Below the pieces are notes generated by a model. It saw nothing but the letters and a program-made list of their open reading frames with translations. It had not been told where the DNA came from and made no database searches. The translations under genes were made by a program, and so were the position numbers. Source: Mycolicibacterium novocastrense (GTDB taxonomy: Bacteria; Actinomycetota; Actinomycetes; Mycobacteriales; Mycobacteriaceae). Taken from it: a stretch of 64,000 nucleotides of DNA. Below, piece by piece: positions 8,080 through 17,109 of the stretch (position 1 is the first letter of the stretch; each line of letters begins with the position of its first letter). The stretch spans positions 124,001 through 188,000 of the forward strand of contig NZ_BCTA01000002.1 of the NCBI RefSeq assembly GCF_001570485.1, in the 5' to 3' direction.

Positions 8080-9258
8080 GTGCCTGGCGGGATGAGTTTC
8101 GAGCTGACCGAGGACCAGGAGCTGATCCGCAAGTCCGTTCGTGAGTTGGCGAGCAAGTTCGACGACCACTACTGGATGGAAAAGGATCTCGCACACGAGT
8201 TCCCGCGGGAGTTCTACGACGCGATCGCCAAGGGCGGCTGGCTCGGCATGACCATCCCCGAGGAGTACGGCGGGCACGGTCTGGGCATCACCGAGGCCAC
8301 GCTGTTGCTCGAAGAGGTGTCGCGCTCCGGGGCCGCGATGAACGGTGCCAGCGCCATTCACCTGTCGATCTTCGGGATGCAGCCCGTCGTCAAGCACGGC
8401 TCCGACGAGCTCAAGGCCGAGACGCTGCCGCGCATCGTCAACGGTGATCTGCACGTCTGCTTCGGCGTCACCGAACCCGGTGCGGGGCTGGACACCTCGC
8501 GCATCACCACCTTCGCCAAGCGGGAAGGCGACAAGTACCGGATCAACGGCCGCAAGGTCTGGATCTCCAAAGCGCTGGAGTCCGAGAAGATCCTGCTGCT
8601 GACCAGGACTGTGCCTTTTGACGAGGTCACCAAGAAGACCGACGGGATGACGCTGTTCCTGACCGACCTCGATCCCGACCACGTCGACATCCGGCCGATC
8701 AAGAAGATGGGACGCAACGCGGTCAGCTCCAACGAGGTGTTCATCGACGACCTGATGGTGCCCGTCGAGCACCGCGTCGGAGAAGAAGGCAAGGGCTTCA
8801 AGTACATCCTCGACGGCCTCAACCCCGAGCGGATGCTGATCGCGGCCGAGGCGCTGGGCATCGGCCGGGTGGCGTTGGAGAAGGCCGTGAAGTACGGCAA
8901 CGAGCGGCATGTGTTCAACCGGCCGATCGGCATGAACCAGGGCCTGCAGTTCCCGCTGGCCGACTCGCTGGCCCGGCTCGACGCGGCCGAGTTGGTGTTG
9001 CGCAAGGCCACCTGGCTCTATGACAACGGCAAACCGTGTGGGCGCGAAGCCAATACGGCCAAATACCTGTGCGCCGACGCCGGCTTCGGCGCCGCCGACC
9101 GGGCCCTGCAATTGCACGGAGGCATGGGCTATTCCGAGGAGTATCACGTCTCCCGCTACTTCCGCGAGTCGCGGCTGATGAAGATCGCGCCCGTGAGCCA
9201 GGAGATGATCCTCAACTTCCTCGGCGAGCATGTCCTCGGACTGCCGCGCAGCTACTGA
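8080..9258 (+). CDS. acyl-CoA dehydrogenase
   Basis: 392-aa FadE-family dehydrogenase starting VPGGMSFELTEDQ. It has CFGVTEPGAGLDTSRI, INGRKVWISKALE, LNPERMLIAAEALG (position of the long-chain/isovaleryl-type catalytic Glu) and LQLHGGMGYSEEYHVSRYFR. The C-terminal motif lacks the MCAD-type YEG Glu (SRLMKIAPVSQE). GTG 8080 is chosen because AAGAGGAGAA ends 7 nt upstream; ATG 8092 would be 19 nt from it, and the open frame further upstream lacks a site and overlaps the amidohydrolase. 127 nt separate it from that gene. Likely first beta-oxidation step in a set completed by the downstream genes. Confidence 0.92.
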   Translation: MPGGMSFELTEDQELIRKSVRELASKFDDHYWMEKDLAHEFPREFYDAIAKGGWLGMTIPEEYGGHGLGITEATLLLEEVSRSGAAMNGASAIHLSIFGMQPVVKHGSDELKAETLPRIVNGDLHVCFGVTEPGAGLDTSRITTFAKREGDKYRINGRKVWISKALESEKILLLTRTVPFDEVTKKTDGMTLFLTDLDPDHVDIRPIKKMGRNAVSSNEVFIDDLMVPVEHRVGEEGKGFKYILDGLNPERMLIAAEALGIGRVALEKAVKYGNERHVFNRPIGMNQGLQFPLADSLARLDAAELVLRKATWLYDNGKPCGREANTAKYLCADAGFGAADRALQLHGGMGYSEEYHVSRYFRESRLMKIAPVSQEMILNFLGEHVLGLPRSY

Positions 9259-9277
9259 CGGAGGAGCACGACTACCG

Positions 9278-10036
9278 ATGGTGAACTATTTCGACCTGTC
9301 CGGCCGTTCTGCGCTGGTGACCGGCGCCGCGGGCGGCATCGGCTCGGCCGTCGCACAGGCGCTCGCCGACGCGGGCGCCGCGGTCCTCGTCACCGACCTG
9401 GACAAGGACGCCGCAGCCGCTGTCGCCGAACGGATTTCAGCCGGCGGCGGCCGTGCGGAGTCCGCCGCGCTGGACGTCTCCGACCGGGACTCCGCCGACG
9501 CGGCGGCCGCGCAGGCGGCGGCGCTGACCGACGGCGCCCTACACATCCTGATCAACAACGCGGGCGTCACCAAGCCCGCGATGTTCGAGAAGACGACGCA
9601 GGAGTCGTTCCGGCTGTTGTTCGACATCCACGTGATGGGCGCGTTCAACGTCACCCAGGCCGCGCTGCCGCACATCCCGACCGACGGCACCGGCCGTATC
9701 GTCAACGTCACCTCGGCGGCCGGGCTGACCGGCACGCTGGGCCAGGTCAACTACTCGGCGGCCAAGGCGGGCATCATCGGGTTCACCAAATCCCTTGCGC
9801 GCGAACTGGCGACCAAGAAGATCATGGTCAACGCGCTGGCGCCGCTGGCCGCGACGCCGATGACCGAGACGATCCGCACCAATGAGAAGTTCTCGGCGAA
9901 CATGATGAACCGGATCCCGATGAAGCGGTGGGCGGACCCGGAGGAGGTCGCGGGCGCGTTCGTGTTCATGGCGTCCGATGCCGCGTCCTACATCACCGGA
10001 CAGGTGCTGCCGGTCGACGGCGGAATGGTCATGTGA
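9278..10036 (+). CDS. short-chain dehydrogenase/reductase (FabG-like)
   Basis: 252-aa classical SDR. The nucleotide-binding motif is TGAAGGIG, followed by DLDKD (an acidic residue after beta-2 suggests NAD), NNAG, VTSAAG with the catalytic Ser, and YSAAK with Tyr/Lys; the C-terminus VLPVDGG is typical. ATG 9278 has GGAGGAG 11 nt upstream; the longer open frame starts inside the previous gene. It overlaps the CoA-transferase start by 4 nt. Probable role: oxidation of a 3-hydroxyacyl-CoA or a ring alcohol. Confidence 0.92.
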   Translation: MVNYFDLSGRSALVTGAAGGIGSAVAQALADAGAAVLVTDLDKDAAAAVAERISAGGGRAESAALDVSDRDSADAAAAQAAALTDGALHILINNAGVTKPAMFEKTTQESFRLLFDIHVMGAFNVTQAALPHIPTDGTGRIVNVTSAAGLTGTLGQVNYSAAKAGIIGFTKSLARELATKKIMVNALAPLAATPMTETIRTNEKFSANMMNRIPMKRWADPEEVAGAFVFMASDAASYITGQVLPVDGGMVM

Positions 10037-11253
10037 GCGCCCCAGCGCCACTGAGCGGCGTCACGGTCGTCGCGATGGAGCAGGCCGTGGCCGCGCCGAT
10101 GTGCACCCGGGTGCTCGCCGACTTCGGGGCCCGCGTGATCAAGGTGGAGAACCCCAACGGCGGCGATTTCGCCCGCGACTACGACGACGTCGTTAACGGG
10201 CCCGGTGGTTTGGCCGCGCACTTCGTCTGGGCCAACCGCGGCAAGGAGTCGGTGACGCTGAACACCAAAGCGCCCGAGGGTATCGACCTTCTGCACCGCC
10301 TGTTGGACCGGGCGGACGCGTTCGTGTCGAACCTCGCGCCGGGTGCCACCGCGCGGATGGGCTTGGCTCCCAGTGACCTCGCGACGCGTCATCCCAACGT
10401 GATTCCGGTCGAGATCGACGGTTACGGCCCCGGCGGTCCGATCTCCCACAAGCGTGCCTACGACCTTCTCGTGCAGGCGGAGTCGGGATCGTGCGCGGTC
10501 ACGGGCTACCCGGGGATGCCGGCCAAACCGGGACCCGCGATGGCCGATTTCTCGACGGGCCTGTACGCGGCGATCTCCATCCTGGCGCTTCTGGTCGGAC
10601 GAGGCAGGGGCAATGCCGGGGCCGCGAGCCAGTCGGTTGCGCTGAGCCTGTTCGACGTGATGACCGACGTGATGGGTTATCAGTTGACATACACCCAGCA
10701 TTCGGGCATCGACCAGGAACCGCTCGGCGTCGGCTCACCCGCCGTCGCGCCGTACGGGGCGTTTCCGACGCGCGACGGTCAGACGGTGGTGCTCGGCACG
10801 ACCAACGACCGGGAGTGGCAGCGGGTGGCCCGCGAGATCATCGACCGCCCCGACCTCGCCGAGGATCCCCGCTTCGCCACCAACCCTGACCGCTGCGCCC
10901 ACCGCGAGATCTTGGAGGAAGCCATCGGATCGTGGTGTGCCCAGCGTGATCTCGCCGAGATCCAGAAGATCGCCGACGACGCCGGGATCGGCAACTCGCG
11001 GTACAACCTGCCCAGCGAGGTCGTCGCACACCCCCACCTCACCGCTCGGGACCGGTGGCGCACTGTCGCCACCCCCAAGGGTGACATCCGCGCGCTGCGC
11101 CCCCCGCCGGTGATCACCGGCTTCGAGCAACCGATGGGAGCGGTACCCGGTTTGGGCCAGCACACCGATGCCGTGCTGGGTGAATTAGGGCTGACGGCAG
11201 AGGATCTCGCGCGGCTACGTGCCGACGGAGTGATCGGGCCCGCGTACCAGTGA
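10033..11253 (+). CDS. CaiB/BaiF (family III) CoA-transferase
   Basis: 406-aa member of the formyl-CoA transferase/racemase family. Recognisable are GVTVVAMEQAVAAPMCTRVLA, RVIKVENPNGGDFAR, FVWANRGKESVTLN, DYG-region LVQAESGSCAVTGYPG, and ADFSTGLYAA containing the Asp that forms the acyl anhydride. GTG 10033 overlaps the SDR stop as GTGA. Members transfer CoA between acyl groups or epimerise 2-methyl branches (AMACR); either would fit in this beta-oxidation operon and the sequence does not decide between them. Confidence 0.92.
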   Translation: MSAPAPLSGVTVVAMEQAVAAPMCTRVLADFGARVIKVENPNGGDFARDYDDVVNGPGGLAAHFVWANRGKESVTLNTKAPEGIDLLHRLLDRADAFVSNLAPGATARMGLAPSDLATRHPNVIPVEIDGYGPGGPISHKRAYDLLVQAESGSCAVTGYPGMPAKPGPAMADFSTGLYAAISILALLVGRGRGNAGAASQSVALSLFDVMTDVMGYQLTYTQHSGIDQEPLGVGSPAVAPYGAFPTRDGQTVVLGTTNDREWQRVAREIIDRPDLAEDPRFATNPDRCAHREILEEAIGSWCAQRDLAEIQKIADDAGIGNSRYNLPSEVVAHPHLTARDRWRTVATPKGDIRALRPPPVITGFEQPMGAVPGLGQHTDAVLGELGLTAEDLARLRADGVIGPAYQ

Positions 11254-12056
11254 GCGATGACGTGCTGCTGAGTTCCGACAGCGACGGGGTGCGGACCCTG
11301 ACGCTGAACCGGCCGGACCGCAAGAACGCGATCAACGCGCAGTTGTGGGGGGACCTGGCCGATGCCCTGCGGGCGGCCGCCCGCGACACCGAACTTCGCG
11401 CATTGGTGATCACCGGCGCGGGTGGGGCGTTCTGCTCGGGCGCCGACATCGGCACACCCGAGGACATCCACCCGCGACACAAGTTACGGCGGCTCACCGA
11501 TGTCGCGCTCGCACTGCACGAACTGTCCGTACCCACCATCGCCAAGGTGACCGGGGTTGCGGTCGGGGCCGGCTGGAACCTGGCGCTCGGTTGTGACTTC
11601 GTGGTGGCGACGCCGGATGCCCGGTTCTGCCAGATCTTTTCGAAGCGCGGCCTGTCGGTCGACCTCGGCGGTTCGTGGCTGCTGCCCAAACTGGTGGGCC
11701 TGCAACAGGCCAAGCGGCTGGTGTTGCTGGCCGACATGATCGACGCCGCGGAGGCCCACTCGTTGGGGCTGGTCACCTGGGTGCGGTCCGCCGATGAGAT
11801 CGACGGCTTCGTCGCCGATCTGGCGGCCCGGCTCGCGGCGGGCCCACCGGTCGCCTTGGCGCAGAGCAAGGCGCTGCTCAACGACGGGGCCAACGCGACG
11901 CTGCGTGAGGCGCTGGCCAATGAGGCCCGCGCACAGCCGGGCAACTTCGCCACCGCGGATTCGGCGGAGGCCTATGCCGCGTTCGCCGCCAAACGCGAGG
12001 CCGTATTTACTGGGCGATGGGCGATCGGGCCCGGATCGGAGAAGAACAATGCGTGA
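11250..12056 (+). CDS. enoyl-CoA hydratase/isomerase family protein
   Basis: 268-aa crotonase. N-terminal LTLNRPDRKNAINAQLW, oxyanion-hole segments GGAFCSGADIGTPEDIH and VAVGAGWNLALGCDFVVA, then FSKRGLSVDLGGSWLLPKLVG. The positions of the two hydratase glutamates read Asp/Gly here (SVDLGGSW), so it may be an isomerase or hydrolase rather than a standard hydratase. GTG 11250 overlaps the CoA-transferase stop by 4 nt. Next gene overlaps by 8 nt. Confidence 0.9.
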   Translation: MSDDVLLSSDSDGVRTLTLNRPDRKNAINAQLWGDLADALRAAARDTELRALVITGAGGAFCSGADIGTPEDIHPRHKLRRLTDVALALHELSVPTIAKVTGVAVGAGWNLALGCDFVVATPDARFCQIFSKRGLSVDLGGSWLLPKLVGLQQAKRLVLLADMIDAAEAHSLGLVTWVRSADEIDGFVADLAARLAAGPPVALAQSKALLNDGANATLREALANEARAQPGNFATADSAEAYAAFAAKREAVFTGRWAIGPGSEKNNA

Positions 12057-13194
12057 AACCGTGATCGTGGAGGCGGTGCGCACGCCGGTCGGCAAGCGCA
12101 ACGGCGGGCTGTCGGAGATGCATGCCGCCGACCTGTCGGCGATCGTGCTCACCGCACTCGTCGAGCGTGCGGGTATCGATCCCGAGATCGTCGACGACGT
12201 GGTGTGGGGTTGTGTGTCTCAGGTCGGCGACCAGTCGAGCAACATCGGCCGCTACGCGGCTCTTGCCGCGGGCTGGCCGGAGACCATCCCCGGCACCACG
12301 GTCAACCGCGCCTGCGGGTCGAGCCAGCAGGCGCTGGATTTCGCGGTCCACGCGGTGATGTCGGGTCAGCAGGACGTCGTCGTCGCCGGCGGGGTCGAGG
12401 TGATGAGCCGGGTGCCGCTCGGTTCGGCGCGGGCGACCGGAATGCCCTACGGGCCCAAGGTCCTCGAACGCTACGGCGATTTCTCGTTCAACCAGGGCAT
12501 CTCGGCGGAGTTGATCGCCCAGAAGTGGGGTTTCTCCCGAACCCGGCTCGACGAGTACTCGGTGCGCTCACACGAGCTGGCCGCTGCCGCGCAGGACAAC
12601 GGCGCGTTCGAATCGCAGATCATGCCGGTCTTCACCGACGGTGAACCAGTCGTGGCTGACGAAGGGGTGCGGCGGGGGAGCACGGTGGAGAAGCTCGCGG
12701 GGCTCAAGCCGGCCTTCAAGGACGACGGCGTCATCCATGCGGGAAATTCGTCACAGATCTCCGATGGTGCCGCGGCGCTGCTGGTGATGGCGGCCGACAA
12801 CGCTGTGGCGTTGGGACTGAGCCCAATTGCCCGCTACCGTGCGGGCGCGGTCACCGGTGCCGACCCGGTTCTGATGCTGACCGGTCCGATCCCGGCGACC
12901 GAGAAGGTCCTGCACAAGGCCGGAGTGACCCTCGACGAGGTCGGTGTGTTCGAGGTGAACGAGGCGTTCGCGCCGGTGCCGCTGGCATGGCTGGCCGAGA
13001 CCGGCGCCGACCAAGCCAAGCTCAACCCGCTCGGCGGGGCGATCGCCCTGGGGCATCCACTCGGGGCGTCGGGTGCGGTGCTCATGACGCGCATGCTCAA
13101 CCACATGCGCGACAACGGGATTCGGTTCGGTTTGCAGACCATGTGTGAGGGCGGCGGAACCGCCAACGCGACTTTGGTAGAACTCATCGCCTAG
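12049..13194 (+). CDS. acetyl-CoA acyltransferase (thiolase)
   Basis: 381-aa degradative-type thiolase. Catalytic residues are visible: Cys in NRACGSSQQA, His in VNEAFAPVP and GHPLGASGA, and Cys in MCEGGGTANA. ATG 12049 overlaps the previous gene by 8 nt; the longer open frame upstream is an out-of-frame reading of the hydratase. Length is normal for the family. It completes dehydrogenase, SDR, hydratase and thiolase functions in one operon. Its last codons and stop form the first unit of a 26-bp tandem repeat. Confidence 0.95.
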   Translation: MRETVIVEAVRTPVGKRNGGLSEMHAADLSAIVLTALVERAGIDPEIVDDVVWGCVSQVGDQSSNIGRYAALAAGWPETIPGTTVNRACGSSQQALDFAVHAVMSGQQDVVVAGGVEVMSRVPLGSARATGMPYGPKVLERYGDFSFNQGISAELIAQKWGFSRTRLDEYSVRSHELAAAAQDNGAFESQIMPVFTDGEPVVADEGVRRGSTVEKLAGLKPAFKDDGVIHAGNSSQISDGAAALLVMAADNAVALGLSPIARYRAGAVTGADPVLMLTGPIPATEKVLHKAGVTLDEVGVFEVNEAFAPVPLAWLAETGADQAKLNPLGGAIALGHPLGASGAVLMTRMLNHMRDNGIRFGLQTMCEGGGTANATLVELIA

Positions 13195-13279
13195 CGATGG
13201 GGGTAGAGCTCATCGCCTAGCGATGGCGGCAGAACTCATCGCCTAGCGATGGGGGCAGAACTCATCGCCTAGCGCTGCT
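13176..13279. repeat. four tandem copies of a 26-bp unit spanning the thiolase stop
   Basis: Units at 13176-13201, 13202-13227, 13228-13253 and 13254-13279. Each contains CTCATCGCCTAGCG, and the first three contain the perfect inverted repeat CATCGC-CTA-GCGATG centred on the TAG that is the thiolase stop codon in unit 1. Unit 4 has decayed at its 3' end. 26 is not a multiple of 3, so the later copies are outside any reading frame. Looks like recent slippage duplication of a stop-codon hairpin; a stacked attenuator is possible. Confidence 0.95.
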
Positions 13280-13314
13280 GACGCAGTAAGCACTGATTCC
13301 ACGGGAGGACCCGC

Positions 13315-14463
13315 GTGCAGAGAACCCTGTTCACCGAAAACCATGAGGCGTTCCGCGAACTCGCCCGTGACTTCGTCGAAAAGGAAGTGGTCCCGCACTA
13401 TCCCGAGTGGGAGAAGGGCGGCCGCATGCCTCGCGAGGTGTTCAAGCAGATGGGGTCGCTGGGCATGCTCGGGATGGCCATTCCCGAGGAGTACGGCGGA
13501 GGTGGGACCCCCGACTATCGCTACAACGTCGTGCTGCAGGAGGAGGCGGCGCGCGCACTGGTCACGCTGTCGACCGTGCGCACCCAGCTCGAGGTGATCC
13601 TCCCGTACTTCCTGCACTACGCGAACGAAGAGCAACGCAAGCGGTGGTTTCCCGGGCTTGCCGCCGGGGAGCTGCTGACCGCCGTCGCGATGACCGAACC
13701 GGGCACGGGATCCGACCTCGCCGGTGTGCGCACCACCGCTGTACGCGACGGTGACGACTGGATCCTCAACGGCGCCAAGACGTTCATCACCGGCGGTATG
13801 CAGGCCGACCTCGTGATCGTCGTCGCGCGGACCTCGACCGACCCGGACAACCGGCGCAAGGGGCTCACGCTGTTCGTCGTCGAGGACGGGATGCCCGGGT
13901 TCACCCGGGGCCGTGAGTTGGAGAAGATGGGCTGCAAGGTGCAGGACACCGCCGAACTCTCGTTCGTCGACGTCCGCGTACCCGCGACCAACATGCTGGG
14001 CGAAGAAGGCGAGGCGTTCAGCTACCTGGGCCACAACCTGCCTCAGGAGCGGCTCACCGTCGCCGTCGGATCGGTCGCGCAGGCACGCTCGGCGATCGCC
14101 GCCGCCATCGATTACACCAAGAGCCGCAAGGCGTTCGGCACACCGGTGGCGTCGTTCCAGAACACTAAGTTCGAGTTGGCGGCCTGCTCGGCGGAGGTGG
14201 AGGCCGCGCAGGCGATGCTGGATCGCGCTGTGGCCCTGCATGTCGACGGCGAGTTGTCCGGCGCGGATGCGGCCCGCGTGAAACTGTTCTGCACCGAGAT
14301 GCAGCAGCGGGTGGTGGACCGCTGCCTGCAGTTGTTCGGCGGTTACGGCTACATGATGGAGTATCCGATCGCTCGGCTGTACACCGACGCCCGGGTGGCC
14401 CGCATCTACGCGGGCACCAGCGAGGTGATGAAGGTGATCATCGCCAAGTCGCTGGGCCTGTAA
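13315..14463 (+). CDS. acyl-CoA dehydrogenase (long/branched-chain type)
   Basis: 382-aa FadE-family protein of standard length: AIPEEYGGGG, VAMTEPGTGSDLAGV, NGAKTFITGG, AFGTPVASFQN and LQLFGGYGYMMEYPI. The MCAD-position Glu is Ala (IYAGTSEVM), while LPQERLTVAVG carries the Glu used as base by long-chain and isovaleryl-CoA dehydrogenases. GTG 13315 follows GGGAGGA with 5 nt. It lies 120 nt after the thiolase, behind the tandem repeat, and ends 4 nt before the convergent LLM gene. Confidence 0.94.
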   Translation: MQRTLFTENHEAFRELARDFVEKEVVPHYPEWEKGGRMPREVFKQMGSLGMLGMAIPEEYGGGGTPDYRYNVVLQEEAARALVTLSTVRTQLEVILPYFLHYANEEQRKRWFPGLAAGELLTAVAMTEPGTGSDLAGVRTTAVRDGDDWILNGAKTFITGGMQADLVIVVARTSTDPDNRRKGLTLFVVEDGMPGFTRGRELEKMGCKVQDTAELSFVDVRVPATNMLGEEGEAFSYLGHNLPQERLTVAVGSVAQARSAIAAAIDYTKSRKAFGTPVASFQNTKFELAACSAEVEAAQAMLDRAVALHVDGELSGADAARVKLFCTEMQQRVVDRCLQLFGGYGYMMEYPIARLYTDARVARIYAGTSEVMKVIIAKSLGL

Positions 14464-14467
14464 ACCA

Positions 14468-15388
14468 CTAGGCCAGCTGCGGTTTGATCTCCTCGATCAC
14501 CCATTGCGCGTAGTCGAGATACTCGTCGACCCCTGACACCGGCGGCAGGGGCACAGCGCTCACGGTGACGCCCTGCTGCGCGAGCCAACCGAGCCGGTCG
14601 ACGATCTCGGCCGCACTCATGCCCGGTCGGCCCTCGGGGTCGTCTTGCACGGTATGGCCCTCGCCGACCCGATTCGTGCCCAGCCCGTGCACCACGTCGA
14701 ATGGCCGACCGTCGTAGCCAGGTTGGGACTTGATGAAGTCGAGGCGCTCGGCGATCTTTTCGGGCGGCGTGAGGAATGACCACCATCCCGAGGCGTACTT
14801 CGCCGCTCGGCGCAGTGCCGCGTCCGCATCACCGCCGATCCAGATCGGCAGATGCGGCTTCTGGATCGGCTTGGGCTCGAAGGCGATGTCATCGAAGGAC
14901 ACATACTTGCCGTCGAAGCTGGGCGATTCACTGGTCCACAGTTCGACAATCGCAGCCAGATACTCGTCGGCGATGCGGCCACGTTCATGGAAGGGCACAC
15001 CCAGGAGTTCGAATTCGCGTTCCAGCCAGCCCACGCCGAACGTCACCATCATGCGGCCGCTGCTCATCCAGTCGGCGGTGGCCAGCGACTTCGCCAACAC
15101 GATCGGATGTTGCAGCGGCAGTACCGTGATGCACGAATTGAGCATGATCCGCTGTGTTGCCCCGGCGAGATACGCCTGAGCCACGGTGGACTGCAGATAA
15201 TGCGGCCCGGACAGTTCGACGTGATCGTTGGGAATCGCGAAATGCTCGGGCACGGCGATCATGTCGTAGCCCCACTCGTCGGCGCACTTGGCCATCCGCG
15301 TCTGGTCGGCACCGGTCACCGATGCTTCCCACGGCTGCATCATGGCCTTGAGTCGCAGCATGTGCGGAAGGTTGAAGACGAGTTTCAC
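14468..15388 (-). CDS. LLM-class F420-dependent oxidoreductase
   Basis: 306-aa luciferase-like TIM-barrel protein: WGYDMIAVPEHFAIPND, MLNSCITVLPLQHPIVLAKSLAT, GVGWLEREFELLG, PHLPIWIGGDADAALRRAAKYASGWW. In mycobacteria such proteins usually use coenzyme F420 to reduce enones or oxidise alcohols; FMN cannot be excluded from sequence. GTG 15388 has GGAG about 6 nt upstream. Convergent with 13315-14463 with only 4 nt between, and 72 nt downstream of the mycofactocin SDR, possibly in one transcript. Confidence 0.9.
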   Translation of the reverse strand: MKLVFNLPHMLRLKAMMQPWEASVTGADQTRMAKCADEWGYDMIAVPEHFAIPNDHVELSGPHYLQSTVAQAYLAGATQRIMLNSCITVLPLQHPIVLAKSLATADWMSSGRMMVTFGVGWLEREFELLGVPFHERGRIADEYLAAIVELWTSESPSFDGKYVSFDDIAFEPKPIQKPHLPIWIGGDADAALRRAAKYASGWWSFLTPPEKIAERLDFIKSQPGYDGRPFDVVHGLGTNRVGEGHTVQDDPEGRPGMSAAEIVDRLGWLAQQGVTVSAVPLPPVSGVDEYLDYAQWVIEEIKPQLA

Positions 15389-15460
15389 TCAGGACTCCAC
15401 TCACGTGAATTGGGTGTGATCGATGCACTACACGCTAGCGACTCCACCCGAATTGCCCGG

Positions 15461-16300
15461 CTACTTCAGCATGCTGCCCGCGTCGATCGTGACCGGAAGA
15501 CCTGTGATGTAGCGGGATTCGTCCGAGGCCAGGAACAACACGGCGTTACTGACATCCTCGGGCTCCACCCAGCCGACGGGGAGCACATGCATGAACTGTG
15601 CGGCGACGGCGAGATCGTCGGGTCCGGGATTCTCGAGGTCGGGCCGGAACAGCTTCATGGTTCCCTCGTTCATGAACAGCGGTGTGTTCACATTCGTGGG
15701 GCAGACGGCGTTGACCCGGATTGAGTGCTGACCGAGTTCGACGGCGAATGTGCGCATCAGGCCGATCACGCCGTGCTTGGCGGCGATGTAATGGCCGGTA
15801 TGGGGGTAGGGCTTGAGGCCACCGACCGAGCTGGTGAGGATGATCGAACCGCCGTGCCCTGCGGAGAGCAGATGGGGGACAGCGGCTTTGACGGTCTTCC
15901 ACACACCAGAGAGATTGACGTCGATCATGTCGCGCCAATCGTCTTCGCTGGTCTTGTCCAGCGTTGCTCCACCGTTGCCGATGCCGGCATTGGCGACCAC
16001 GATGTCCAGCCGGCCCAACTGTTCGACGCCCCCGTCGACGACCGCCTTGAGGGCGTCGTAGTCACGCACGTCGACCTCGGCGGTGACGATGCGGCGGTTC
16101 AGGTTCTTGACGAGGTCGGCCGTTTCGGCGAGGTCGTCCGGTGTGGCCCATGGGATGTCGTCGTTGCTGGAGATCTGCTTGCAGACGTCCACGGCGATGA
16201 TGTCGGCACCCTCCGCGGCGAGGCGCACCGCGTGGCTGCGGCCCTGGCCCCGCGCCGCGCCGGTTACGAACGCGACTTTGCCCTCGACTCGTCCACCCAT
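15461..16300 (-). CDS. mycofactocin-coupled SDR family oxidoreductase
   Basis: 279-aa SDR with the features of the mycofactocin-linked subfamily (TIGR03971 type): VEGKVAFVTGAARGQGRSHA, IIAVDVCKQI, the extra ~25-residue insertion after beta-2, NAGI, SSVGG and YIAAKHG. In this family NAD is bound non-exchangeably and electrons leave via the peptide cofactor mycofactocin, typically in alcohol oxidation. ATG 16300 has AGAAGGTGG 4 nt upstream. A palindrome shared with the P450 promoter lies 30 nt upstream, so the TetR at 16436 probably controls both. Confidence 0.93.
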   Translation of the reverse strand: MGGRVEGKVAFVTGAARGQGRSHAVRLAAEGADIIAVDVCKQISSNDDIPWATPDDLAETADLVKNLNRRIVTAEVDVRDYDALKAVVDGGVEQLGRLDIVVANAGIGNGGATLDKTSEDDWRDMIDVNLSGVWKTVKAAVPHLLSAGHGGSIILTSSVGGLKPYPHTGHYIAAKHGVIGLMRTFAVELGQHSIRVNAVCPTNVNTPLFMNEGTMKLFRPDLENPGPDDLAVAAQFMHVLPVGWVEPEDVSNAVLFLASDESRYITGLPVTIDAGSMLK

Positions 16301-16329
16301 GTGTCCACCTTCTGGCTGCTCGATTAGTT

Positions 16330-16343
16330 TGGTCGATCGATCA
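16330..16343. promoter_or_regulatory. TetR operator copy, SDR promoter
   Basis: TGGTCGATCGATCA, a one-mismatch version of the perfect palindrome at 17110-17123; the flanks match too (AGTTTG before, AG after). It lies 30 nt before the mycofactocin SDR start and between that gene and the TetR gene. Confidence 0.75.
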
Positions 16344-16435
16344 GGATCGTGGCACCGATCGGCCCACGTGTCAACAGTCGGGCCTGCGAGGCGGAGGGAT
16401 CGCGGTGTCGCGGCACCGCCGATCGATGTGCGAGC

Positions 16436-17092
16436 TCAGCCGGGGGGAGGTAGCGACCCGCCGGAGGTCAAGGACTCCTTCAGCGATTGCATCCAGCGCT
16501 GCATGAAGTCGCGCATCTCGTCGTGTCCGAGCGTGAGGCCGACCGCGTCCTCGTTGCACAGGCTGCGCGCGATCTGCACGATCAACATCGAAACGGCGAC
16601 CGGCGGGTAGTCGTCGAGATCGACACCGTTGGCCCGCAGGGCCACGGTGACCGCGGCGGTCTCGATGTCGCGCACGCGCTCCGCGTAGGCCTTCAGCTCC
16701 GTACGAATCACCTTGCGGTGGTTGGCCAGTGCCATGAACTCGGTGTTCAGGATCGTCCTTCGCAAATCGCTGTTGATCAGCCACAGCGTGTGCAACGGGT
16801 CGTCATCGGTGAGCGCGGAGCGCATGTTCTCCAGGGACGCCTCGGCGCCGGCCCGCAACACCTCGACGAACAGGTCATCCATCGTGGGGAAGTAGTAGTA
16901 GACCAGCGCTTGTTTGACCCCGGCCTCGGCCGCCACGCGTCGTGACGTCGCGGCGGCATAGCCCTCGTCGCGCATGATCTTCGCGGTGGCCTCGATGAGT
17001 CGCTGGCGCGCCCCGACCTCGGCTCGCTTGGCGTTCCCGGCGCGCCCCTCCGTCCGAATGCTTGACCCTCTGTCACGACCCGTGATAGGCAT
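16436..17092 (-). CDS. TetR-family repressor
   Basis: 218-aa regulator. The N-terminal helix-turn-helix is RQRLIEATAKIMRDEGY and ATSRRVAAEAGVKQALVYYY (residues ~29-68); the C-terminal ligand domain is unassigned. ATG 17092 lies 5 nt after a TAGGAT -10 box (17098-17103 on the minus strand), so the transcript is probably leaderless. The -35 region of that promoter is covered by the palindrome at 17110-17123, which also fronts the divergent P450. Same-strand SDR downstream has a second operator. Likely self-repressing local regulator of P450 and mycofactocin SDR. Confidence 0.92.
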   Translation of the reverse strand: MPITGRDRGSSIRTEGRAGNAKRAEVGARQRLIEATAKIMRDEGYAAATSRRVAAEAGVKQALVYYYFPTMDDLFVEVLRAGAEASLENMRSALTDDDPLHTLWLINSDLRRTILNTEFMALANHRKVIRTELKAYAERVRDIETAAVTVALRANGVDLDDYPPVAVSMLIVQIARSLCNEDAVGLTLGHDEMRDFMQRWMQSLKESLTSGGSLPPPG

Positions 17093-17109
17093 GGCGCATC
17101 CTAACAGTT

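Noticed and set aside
6624..9231. Long minus-strand open frames opposite the amidohydrolase and dehydrogenase
   Set aside because: Mirror-frame shadows of confidently identified plus-strand genes; no recognisable domain.
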